A DNA stretch of 8,453 bases from Bacteroidetes bacterium UBA4408 (GTDB taxonomy: Bacteria; Bacteroidota; Bacteroidia; UBA4408): the NCBI GenBank assembly GCA_002389785.1, contig DGQS01000102.1:1-8453 (forward strand). The letters run 5' to 3'. The translations under genes were made by a program, and so were the position numbers. The notes under the pieces were generated by a model that was given only the letters and a program-made list of their open reading frames with translations, searched no databases and was not told where the DNA came from. Shown here in pieces: positions 1 to 5,969 of the stretch. The stretch's first letter is position 1, and each line of letters opens with the position of its first letter.

Positions 1-513
1 AGATTCGATAAATTTGAAGTGTATCTTTCTCGCAATGGTGGATTCAGTTACGATGATACACTGATAACTTTGCGAAATAGTGTAGCCGGCCAATTTGGCC
101 CTGTATGGATCAATCATTTGCTTCAAAATATTCCGGTAAATAATTCAGGAACCTGCATTATACGTTTCAAGGACTTTGGAGATATTTTTGGAACCAATGA
201 TACTGGTTTAGACGATGTAGCAATTAGCGGCATATTAGGAACAGCCGAGCTTACAACAGAATTTACCAACTTATCCATTTACCCCAATCCAAGCAATGGA
301 AAAATTGAAATACAGTGCAGAGATAAAAATTTTGTTTCCGGAAATATTCAACTGCTCGATTTAACCGGCCGTATAGTTGCTTCCGATAAATTTCAAAACT
401 CAGGCGAAAACTGGCATCAAAGCATCGATTGGTCAAATCAACCAAAGGGAATGTATTTTGTAAAATTGATTTCTGCTTCTAAAATAATTACCCGTCAACT
501 TATTATTGAATAA
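1..513 (+). CDS. C-terminal part of a secreted T9SS type A sorting-domain protein (5' end outside window)
   Basis: The frame is open from the first base and ends in TAA at 511-513, giving 170 visible residues; the N-terminus with its signal peptide lies outside the window. The last ~80 residues (about 91-170) match the type A C-terminal sorting domain of the Bacteroidota type IX secretion system: an LSIYPNPSNG motif at 91-100, a central LLDLTGRIV strand, then KGMYFVKL and a closing RQLIIE. In this family the domain directs the protein across the outer membrane and is normally removed when the protein is anchored or released. The preceding ~85 residues look like a beta-rich extracellular module ending in a GLDDVAIS motif, seen in jelly-roll or adhesin-type surface domains. 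The catalytic or binding role of the whole protein cannot be told from this fragment. A GTG at 19 is only an internal codon. A strong terminator follows 18 nt downstream. Confidence 0.93.
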   Translation, partial: RFDKFEVYLSRNGGFSYDDTLITLRNSVAGQFGPVWINHLLQNIPVNNSGTCIIRFKDFGDIFGTNDTGLDDVAISGILGTAELTTEFTNLSIYPNPSNGKIEIQCRDKNFVSGNIQLLDLTGRIVASDKFQNSGENWHQSIDWSNQPKGMYFVKLISASKIITRQLIIE

Positions 514-531
514 TTCTCACGATAGATGAAT

Positions 532-571
532 ACAAGCCCTTTGTCGGTTTCGGCAAAGGGCTTGTGTTTTT
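532..571 (+). terminator. Rho-independent terminator of the T9SS-sorted protein gene
   Basis: A perfect 12-bp inverted repeat (ACAAGCCCTTTG at 532-543 and CAAAGGGCTTGT at 554-565) can extend by three more pairs, one of them a T-G wobble, to leave a GTTT loop. A run of five T follows at 567-571. It lies 18 nt after the stop codon of the upstream gene and separates it from lpxB. The T-run also falls at the -33 position of the promoter proposed for lpxB. Confidence 0.9.
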
Positions 572-598
572 ATGCACCAAAAAAATGAGCTACTTTTG
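567..598 (+). promoter_or_regulatory. Putative Bacteroidota-type promoter of lpxB
   Basis: TACTTTTG at 591-598 is an exact match to the Bacteroidota -7 consensus TAnnTTTG. A T-rich block at 567-571 lies 19 nt upstream, at the usual distance for the -33 element, although it lacks the final G of TTTG. Transcription would begin near 603-606, giving a leader of only about 15 nt before the TTG start at 620. The -7 element sits in a short perfect palindrome (GCTAC-TTTT-GTAGC, 589-602). The same decamer GCTACTTTTG recurs upstream of the cold-shock gene. Confidence 0.6.
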
Positions 599-619
599 TA
601 GCACTTTCTATAAGCGAAA

Positions 620-1729
620 TTGAAATATTATATACTAGCAGGAGAGGCATCCGGCGACCTGCACGGATCAAATTTAATAAAGGAACTAAAGTTGCGTGAT
701 GCTGAAGCACAAGTTCGTTGCTGGGGCGGCGACTTAATGCAAGCTCAAGGAGCAGAACTCGTAAAACATTACCGCGATTTGGCTTTTATGGGATTTGTTG
801 AAGTTTTGATAAACATTAAAACAATCTTAACCAACATTAATTTTTGTAAAAAGGATATACTACAGTATCAACCGGATGTTTTAATTTTAATTGATTACCC
901 GGGATTTAATTTGAGAATTGCTGAATTTGCGAAAAAAAATAAGCTATTGGTTTATTATTATATCTCACCACAAATATGGGCTTGGAAACAGTCGAGAGTA
1001 TATAAAATTAAACAATGTGTGAACCACATGTTTGTGATACTTCCATTTGAGAAGGAGTTTTATAAAAAGTTTCAGTACGATGTTGATTTTGTTGGACACC
1101 CATTACTTGATGCAATTGACAATTATCGACAAGAAGCATATAATCATTCTGAAGCAACTAAAAAAATTGTAGCTTTATTACCGGGTAGTAGAAAGCAAGA
1201 GGTGAAACAATCTTTGCCTTTAATGTTGAAAATGTGCAGCAAATTTCCGGACGTTCAATTTTGCATTGCAGCCGCACCTTCTTTATCTGCTGAATTTTAT
1301 TCTTCATTTATTGGAAATAGCCAAGTAAAAATAGTGTATAATGAAACCTATTCATTACTACAACGTGCAAATGCAGCATTGGTAACATCCGGCACAGCAA
1401 CGCTCGAAACGGCATTGTTTGGTGTACCTGAAGCCGTTTGCTACAAGGGAAGCAAGATATCTTATTGGATTGCACGACAATTGATAAAAGTAAAGTACAT
1501 ATCGCTGGTTAATTTAATCATGGATAGGTTAGTGGTTACTGAGTTGATTCAAGACGATTTTAATGAAGCACAACTAGAAACTGAACTACAAACTTTACTT
1601 TACAACGAACAACGAAAGTTAGCCTTAAAAAAGGATTTCATGGAATTGAAATCCAAATTGGGAGGCGCTGGTGCCAGTGCAAAAACAGCCGATCTCATGA
1701 TTCAGTATTTAAAACAAAATGCTCAATAA
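620..1729 (+). CDS. lpxB: Lipid-A-disaccharide synthase LpxB
   Basis: LpxB (glycosyltransferase family 19) joins UDP-2,3-diacylglucosamine and lipid X to form the lipid A disaccharide at the cytoplasmic face of the inner membrane. The 369 residues are a normal length. Visible family motifs are AGEASGD at 7-13, GGDLMQAQG at 36-44, MGFVEV at 57-62, IDYPGFNLR at 91-99 with the likely catalytic Asp92, SPQIWAW at 116-122, FVGHPLLD at 157-164, LLPGSR at 186-191 and VTSGTATLE at 255-263. The segment at 294-310 reads SLVNLIMDRLVVTELI where proteobacterial enzymes usually have LPN and VPEL; I regard this as a lineage variant. The start is TTG: an in-frame TAA lies at 611-613, no ATG or GTG lies between, and the first residues MKYYILAGEASGD match the usual LpxB N-terminus. 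Its last 11 nt overlap the next gene, so the two are probably co-transcribed and translationally coupled. Confidence 0.96.
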   Translation: MKYYILAGEASGDLHGSNLIKELKLRDAEAQVRCWGGDLMQAQGAELVKHYRDLAFMGFVEVLINIKTILTNINFCKKDILQYQPDVLILIDYPGFNLRIAEFAKKNKLLVYYYISPQIWAWKQSRVYKIKQCVNHMFVILPFEKEFYKKFQYDVDFVGHPLLDAIDNYRQEAYNHSEATKKIVALLPGSRKQEVKQSLPLMLKMCSKFPDVQFCIAAAPSLSAEFYSSFIGNSQVKIVYNETYSLLQRANAALVTSGTATLETALFGVPEAVCYKGSKISYWIARQLIKVKYISLVNLIMDRLVVTELIQDDFNEAQLETELQTLLYNEQRKLALKKDFMELKSKLGGAGASAKTADLMIQYLKQNAQ

Positions 1730-2864
1730 ACTTCTTGCATTTTTTCTACTGCTACCACTTTATACTTGTGCAATCACAATTAATATAGGAGTATATACCA
1801 ATTTACAGATAACCTCTATTTTGGTAACTCAACAAAGCGGTAACTATTACCTGCTTTTTGACAATTCAATAAAGCGAGAAATAGACATAGAGGCGGTTTA
1901 TTTTATTTTTTCGGTGGACGATTCCATCATTGTTAAATCGAATCAACAACTTTTGGGGAAATTTAAGCGCATTGAATTTAAAGAAATTGTTCCATCGGTT
2001 TTAAAAATGCGATGTATTTTACCTTCAACTTCGAGCAAACAATTTGATAATAATTTAGTGTTGTTTTCAGAGAAGGGCAGTTTAAAAGTGAGAAATGAAG
2101 TTGAGCTTGAAAATTATGTGGCCGGAGTAGTTGAAATGGAGGCAGGTTCTAATCATACCTTAGAATATTATAAAGTTCAGGCAATTATATGTAGAACTTA
2201 TGCCTTGAGTAATTTAAGGAGACATGAGGTTGAGCAATATAACTTGTGCGACAATGTGCACTGCCAGGCATACAAGGGCAATAATCGAATAAATGAGCAA
2301 ATAGCAGAGGCAACCATTCAAACTAAAAATTTGGTCATGGTTGATAAAAAATCTGAGCTAATCACCACAGCATTTCATAGCAATTGTGGAGGCCAAACCT
2401 GCAATTCGGAAGATGTTTGGGGAATGAGTAAACCTTACCTAAGAAGTGTGCGCGATACATTTTGTTTACGTCAACGCAATGCAACCTGGGTAAAGTCTGT
2501 TCCCAAAGCAACCTGGGCAGAATATTTATATCAGAATTGCAAGCCTTGCGCCAACGATACATCTTTGCTTTGCTGCGACTTTGATCAAACAGAACGAAAA
2601 ACCAGTTTGAATTATTCGTCGGTTCAACTTCCATTAAAAAATATTCGAAATGATTTAAAGCTCAAGTCATCCTTTTTTGCGATACAAATTCAACAGGATT
2701 CGGTACTTTTTGTTGGAAAAGGTTATGGACATGGTGTTGGGCTTTGTCAGGAAGGTGCAATACAAATGGCTAGAGCCGGTTTGAAGTACAATTATATCTT
2801 GCATTACTACTATAAAGACGTTGATATTATTAACTTAAACCAGCTTAATTTTTTTAAAGATTAG
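1719..2864 (+). CDS. Exported SpoIID/LytB-domain protein (putative peptidoglycan lytic transglycosylase)
   Basis: The 381-residue protein begins with a signal-like segment (about 1-18, hydrophobic core LLAFFLLLPLYT), so it should act in the periplasm. The SpoIID/LytB domain occupies about 118-375: LENYVAGVV at 130-138, Glu141 aligned with the catalytic Glu of the EMP motif of SpoIID, then VQAIICRTYAL at 153-163, HSNCGG at 220-225, and the closing GYGHGVGLCQEGA at 335-347. Members of this family cleave glycan strands stripped of stem peptides, or bind such strands. Residues 19-115 are a beta-rich N-terminal part without a name I can give. The mature part holds twelve cysteines, several in pairs (177/182, 223/228, 274/277, 285/286), which suggests disulfides in the periplasm. 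The ATG overlaps the end of lpxB by 11 nt, implying coupled expression. A sporulation role is unlikely in this phylum; a cell-wall remodelling role is inferred. Confidence 0.88.
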   Translation: MLNKLLAFFLLLPLYTCAITINIGVYTNLQITSILVTQQSGNYYLLFDNSIKREIDIEAVYFIFSVDDSIIVKSNQQLLGKFKRIEFKEIVPSVLKMRCILPSTSSKQFDNNLVLFSEKGSLKVRNEVELENYVAGVVEMEAGSNHTLEYYKVQAIICRTYALSNLRRHEVEQYNLCDNVHCQAYKGNNRINEQIAEATIQTKNLVMVDKKSELITTAFHSNCGGQTCNSEDVWGMSKPYLRSVRDTFCLRQRNATWVKSVPKATWAEYLYQNCKPCANDTSLLCCDFDQTERKTSLNYSSVQLPLKNIRNDLKLKSSFFAIQIQQDSVLFVGKGYGHGVGLCQEGAIQMARAGLKYNYILHYYYKDVDIINLNQLNFFKD

Positions 2865-2885
2865 GCAAACCCCAATAGTTAGGAT

Positions 2886-2916
2886 TTTTTTATTCAAATA
2901 AATTACGCTACTTTTG
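2886..2916 (+). promoter_or_regulatory. Putative Bacteroidota-type promoter of the cold-shock gene
   Basis: TACTTTTG at 2909-2916 matches the -7 consensus TAnnTTTG exactly, and a T-run at 2885-2891 lies about 19 nt upstream, where the -33 element belongs. Transcription would start near 2921-2924, giving an AT-rich leader of about 25 nt containing a repeated ATTATTA. This leader is far shorter than the long structured cspA leader of enterobacteria, so a folded RNA thermosensor is unlikely here. Confidence 0.6.
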
Positions 2917-2947
2917 CGCAATTATTAATTATTAATCACAAATTTCA

Positions 2948-3139
2948 ATGACAACAGGTACAGTAAAATTTTTCAACGTAACAAAAGGTTTTGGTTTTAT
3001 CAAAGCTGATGATACGCAACAAGAAGTGTTCGTTCATGCAACTGGTTTAGTAGACCAAATCCGTGAAGACGACAAAGTAACTTTCGAAATTACCGAAGGT
3101 AAACGAGGGTTAAATGCAATTAATGTAAAAAGAGCTTAA
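2948..3139 (+). CDS. Small cold-shock-domain (CspA-type) nucleic-acid-binding protein
   Basis: The 63 residues are almost entirely one cold-shock domain (OB fold), matching the usual single-domain length of about 63-70. RNP1 is KGFGFIK at 13-19 and RNP2 is VFVHAT at 27-32. Phe9 stands where CspA has Trp in its KWFN motif, a common substitution, and the aromatic RNA-binding face (Phe8, Phe9, Phe15, Phe17, Phe28, His30) is intact. Such proteins bind single-stranded RNA or DNA and melt mRNA structure; whether this copy is cold-induced cannot be read from the sequence. The gene has its own promoter upstream and a strong terminator 20 nt downstream, so it is probably a monocistronic unit. The ATG at 2948 is the only sensible start. 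There is no clear Shine-Dalgarno sequence, as is common in this phylum. Confidence 0.96.
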   Translation: MTTGTVKFFNVTKGFGFIKADDTQQEVFVHATGLVDQIREDDKVTFEITEGKRGLNAINVKRA

Positions 3140-3159
3140 TTTTTTTATCATAATTGAAT

Positions 3160-3192
3160 AAAAAAACCTCCCTTTTGGGGAGGTTTTTTTTT
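3160..3192 (+). terminator. Rho-independent terminator of the cold-shock gene
   Basis: A seven-A run plus CCTCCC (3160-3172) pairs perfectly with GGGAGG plus T's (3178-3190). A T-G wobble closes a three-T loop, and the T-run continues to nine. The A-run makes it potentially bidirectional. It ends 33 nt before the ATG of comEC, so comEC needs its own promoter or readthrough. Confidence 0.93.
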
Positions 3193-3222
3193 GCCTTCAC
3201 TTTTTCATACATCGTATTTTTA
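3190..3222 (+). promoter_or_regulatory. Weak candidate promoter between the terminator and comEC
   Basis: TTTG at 3190-3193, formed by the end of the terminator's T-run, is followed after 21 nt by TATTTTTA at 3215-3222, which departs from TAnnTTTG only in the last base. Initiation would fall around 3226-3229, on or just past the comEC ATG, so it would give an almost leaderless message or none at all. The call is tentative; readthrough of the terminator is the alternative. Confidence 0.2.
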
Positions 3223-3225
3223 GGT

Positions 3226-5343
3226 ATGAATTTTTGGAATCAGGCAAGCTTAGTTCGTATTTTATTTTCATTTGCTACCGGCATATTATTCAGGACGTAT
3301 TTGGAATTGCATTTTGCTTTTCCGAATCTACTAATTGGGGTATTAATTATTTTAATTTACCTTGTTTCTGAAAGCAAAAATTCAAAATTGATATACCGCT
3401 TTCGTTGGTTAAATGGAATTTTAATTGGGGCTATCTTTTTCATTTTAGGTATACAGTTAACCCACTTACAAAATGAAATCGATAAATCCGATCATTATTC
3501 AAACTTTTCCAAAGCTTCTTCACATTATTTGGTTCAACTAAATGAGCCATTAATTAAGCGTGCCAAAACACGAAAAGCTGAAATTAAAGTTGTAGCGGTG
3601 TACCAAAGTGGACATTGGACTCGCTGTCGAGGAAAGGCTTTGCTTTACCTACAGAATGATTCATCCAAGGATGATTTATATTATGGCGATCAACTTTTGA
3701 TTGGTCCAAAATTTACTCCCATTGCCGGTCCACAAAACCCTTCCGAATTTAACTACAAACGCTATTTGCAGTATCAAAATATAGCGGCTCAAACCTATCA
3801 GCCTAGTGGAAGCTGGAAAAAGGTAAACGCGCGTAAGGGAAATTTTCTTCGCTATAATTGTTATCGCTTGAGAGATTATTTGCTTTCGGTGTTTTTGCAA
3901 CATGGGATTGGTGGAAAGGAATTTGCAGTTGGAGCCGCGCTGATTCTAGGTTATGAAGATCGTTTGGATGCAGCTATCATGAGCGCTTATGCAGCTAGTG
4001 GAGCATTGCATGTTTTGTCGGTTTCGGGCCTACACGTGGCAATTGTATTTGTTGTCTTAAATTACCTGTTGCTTTTTTGTGAAAAGTTCCCGAAAGGAAA
4101 ACTATTGAAAGCTGCAATTTTGATACTCTGTTTATGGTTCTATGCTGCTTTAACCGGATTATCCCCATCCGTATTGCGATCGGCTGCCATGTTTACCTTT
4201 ATTATCTTAGGAAAGGCACTGAATCGATATACGAATATTTACAATACACTTGCGGCTTCCATGCTTTTATTACTGGTATACAATCCTTTCCTATTGATGG
4301 AAGTAGGATTTCAATTGTCGTATTTGGCAGTACTTGGAATTGTTTCTATACAGGAAGGAATTCGAAATTTAATAGCTCCCAAAATGCTTATTACACAAAA
4401 ATTATGGGATATTATTAGTGTAACCCTGGCTGCCCAACTTACCACTTTTCCACTTGGATTGCTTTATTTTCATCAGTTTCCAAGCTATTTCATACTTAGT
4501 AATATCGTAGTTATTCCTTTATCTACACTTGTGCTTTACCTTGGTGTAGCTGTGTGTATGGTTTCAAAAATAAAACTGTTTGCGCTTGTTTTATGTAAAG
4601 TATTAAATGTTTCGTTAATCTTCCTTAATTCTTCCGTTACTTTTTTTCAGGATTTACCTTTTTCAACTATTGAAGGTATTCCATTTACTGCCTACCATGC
4701 TTCAACTGTTTATGCATCCTTGTTTGGTTTTAGTATTTTTTTGATGTTTCAACGCATTGCATTTTTAAAATTTGGATTGCTTTCATTAGCATTGTTTAGT
4801 GGGTGCTTAATCAATTCGAAATATCAACAGTTGCGGCAATGCAAACTGGTAGTTTATAACATCAAAAAGCACAGTGCTATTGATTTTATTGTGGGGCAAA
4901 ACAATTACTTAATCGCTGATGCGGAGTTGCTGAACAATGAAGGGAAGTTGCTTTTTCATATAAAGCCCAATTGGTGTGAATCAGGAATAAAAAATTCCTC
5001 ATTAAAATTGTGCGAATCTCTAGATAGTGGGCTTTCTACAAAATATATCTGCGCCAAAAGCAATGTAATACAATTTAAAAATACCTACATACTTGCCATA
5101 AATCGTTTTTCAGTAAAGGAGATAAGTCCGTTTAGCAAATTAGGAACATTTGATTTTGTTGTAGTATCGGATAATATAATTTTACCAAGTAATACTGCAA
5201 ATCAGAATTTTTTGGCTAAGCAAGTAATCTTAGATTCGAGTAACTCAACTTTTGGAATTAATTGGTGGAAAAAATATTGTAAGAAAAATAAGATGAGTTG
5301 CTACTGTGTAAGTGAACATGGAGCATTTAGTTGCGCCATTTAA
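3226..5343 (+). CDS. comEC: ComEC/Rec2-family competence protein (DNA uptake channel)
   Basis: ComEC forms the inner-membrane channel that takes up single-stranded DNA during transformation. From the ATG at 3226 the protein has 705 residues. Two or three N-terminal membrane helices (about 9-22, 34-47, 62-76) precede a soluble DUF4131-like part with a PQNPSEFNYKRYL motif at 169-181. The polytopic Competence domain (about 232-505) carries GALHVLSVSGLHVAIVF at 259-275, GLSPSVLRSAAMF at 311-323, FQLSYLAVLGI at 362-372 and FPSYFILSN at 418-426. A last helix (about 511-531) leads into a C-terminal soluble domain (532-705) placed where other ComEC proteins have a metallo-beta-lactamase domain; I see no HxHxDH motif in it. 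It ends in DSSNS (670-674) and HGAF (698-701), a form I associate with Bacteroidota. The frame stays open upstream to a TTG at 3154, but those 24 codons merely translate the terminator; MNFWNQASLVRILF is the expected N-terminus. The gene ends 4 nt from the convergent operon. Confidence 0.93.
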   Translation: MNFWNQASLVRILFSFATGILFRTYLELHFAFPNLLIGVLIILIYLVSESKNSKLIYRFRWLNGILIGAIFFILGIQLTHLQNEIDKSDHYSNFSKASSHYLVQLNEPLIKRAKTRKAEIKVVAVYQSGHWTRCRGKALLYLQNDSSKDDLYYGDQLLIGPKFTPIAGPQNPSEFNYKRYLQYQNIAAQTYQPSGSWKKVNARKGNFLRYNCYRLRDYLLSVFLQHGIGGKEFAVGAALILGYEDRLDAAIMSAYAASGALHVLSVSGLHVAIVFVVLNYLLLFCEKFPKGKLLKAAILILCLWFYAALTGLSPSVLRSAAMFTFIILGKALNRYTNIYNTLAASMLLLLVYNPFLLMEVGFQLSYLAVLGIVSIQEGIRNLIAPKMLITQKLWDIISVTLAAQLTTFPLGLLYFHQFPSYFILSNIVVIPLSTLVLYLGVAVCMVSKIKLFALVLCKVLNVSLIFLNSSVTFFQDLPFSTIEGIPFTAYHASTVYASLFGFSIFLMFQRIAFLKFGLLSLALFSGCLINSKYQQLRQCKLVVYNIKKHSAIDFIVGQNNYLIADAELLNNEGKLLFHIKPNWCESGIKNSSLKLCESLDSGLSTKYICAKSNVIQFKNTYILAINRFSVKEISPFSKLGTFDFVVVSDNIILPSNTANQNFLAKQVILDSSNSTFGINWWKKYCKKNKMSCYCVSEHGAFSCAI

Positions 5344-5347
5344 TTGA

Positions 5348-5968
5348 CTATAAAAAATCTTCCAACCTTCCAATTCCCTGTCGAATAATTTCAAAACCGC
5401 CTCTTGAACAATCCACAATTGTGGAAGGTTCCTGATTTCCATATCCCCCATCAATTACTATATCTACAATGTCTTTATACTTTTCATGAATCAATTCAGG
5501 ATCGGTAGTATATTCAATTATTTCGTCTTCATCGTGTATGGAGGTGCTCATAATAGGATTGCCTAATTCCTTTACCAATTCAAGACAAATTGCATTATCG
5601 GGTACGCGAATACCAACTGTTTTTTTTGAACTTTTAAATAATTTGGGAACATTACTATTAGCTTCCAAAATAAAAGTAAACGGACCGGGTAAAGCTTTGC
5701 GCATTACCTTGTAGGTGGGTGTATCAAGATTTTTTGCATACTCAGAGATGTGACTGAGGTCGGAGCAAATAAAAGAGAAATTTGATTTTTCGGGTTTGAC
5801 TCCTTTAATCCTGCAAATTCGTTCCACCGCTTTTGTATTGTAAATATCGCAACCCATACCGTATACAGTATCGGTTGGATAAATTACCACTCCTCCATTT
5901 TGCAGGCAATCGAGCACAATGCGAACATTTCGCGGATTGGGATTTTTGGGATGTATGGGAAGAAGCAT
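5348..5968 (-). CDS. Sua5/YciO/YrdC-family protein, YciO-like (often annotated L-threonylcarbamoyladenylate synthase)
   Basis: The 206 residues form one YrdC-like domain without the extra C-terminal domain of Sua5. Visible motifs are [13 protein letters not shown] at 27-39, [18 protein letters not shown] at 49-66, PGPFTFIL at 94-101, GIRVPD at 119-124, STSIH at 141-145, PSTIVD at 181-186 and RQGIG at 196-200. The length, the IHPKNP start and the ERICRI...NFSF block resemble E. coli YciO more than YrdC/TsaC. TsaC makes threonylcarbamoyl-AMP for the t6A modification of tRNAs reading ANN codons, using K-x-R and S-x-N residues. Here the first is altered (K55-G-V-K58) and the second reads S141-T-S143, so the t6A role is uncertain. 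ATP or RNA binding is plausible from the fold. The ATG lies 1 nt after the TAA of the phosphatase gene, so it is the last gene of a coupled operon. Confidence 0.88.
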   Translation of the reverse strand: MLLPIHPKNPNPRNVRIVLDCLQNGGVVIYPTDTVYGMGCDIYNTKAVERICRIKGVKPEKSNFSFICSDLSHISEYAKNLDTPTYKVMRKALPGPFTFILEANSNVPKLFKSSKKTVGIRVPDNAICLELVKELGNPIMSTSIHDEDEIIEYTTDPELIHEKYKDIVDIVIDGGYGNQEPSTIVDCSRGGFEIIRQGIGRLEDFL

Positions 5969-5969
5969 A

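Noticed and set aside
1719..1775. Possible lipobox (L-Y-T-C, Cys17) in the SpoIID-domain protein
   Set aside because: Tyr at -2 and Thr at -1 fit the lipobox poorly; a standard signal peptide is more likely.
2362..2634. Open - strand frame of 90 codons inside the SpoIID-domain gene
   Set aside because: It is antisense to the domain's HSNCGG region; cysteine and tryptophan richness is produced by the opposite strand's codons.
2865..2891. Possible terminator after the SpoIID-domain gene (T-run at 2885-2891)
   Set aside because: No stable stem precedes the T-run; only two or three pairs can form, so readthrough into the cold-shock gene cannot be excluded.
2889..2902. Inverted repeat TTTATT-CA-AATAAA upstream of the cold-shock gene
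   Set aside because: It is made only of A and T except for the spacer, is short, and is expected by chance in such AT-rich DNA.
2922..2947. Cold-shock leader as an RNA thermosensor
   Set aside because: The inferred leader is about 25 nt, AT-rich and unable to form a stable fold.
4134..4418. Open + strand frame of 94 codons inside comEC
   Set aside because: It is a second frame over the conserved Competence domain, without upstream signals or motifs.
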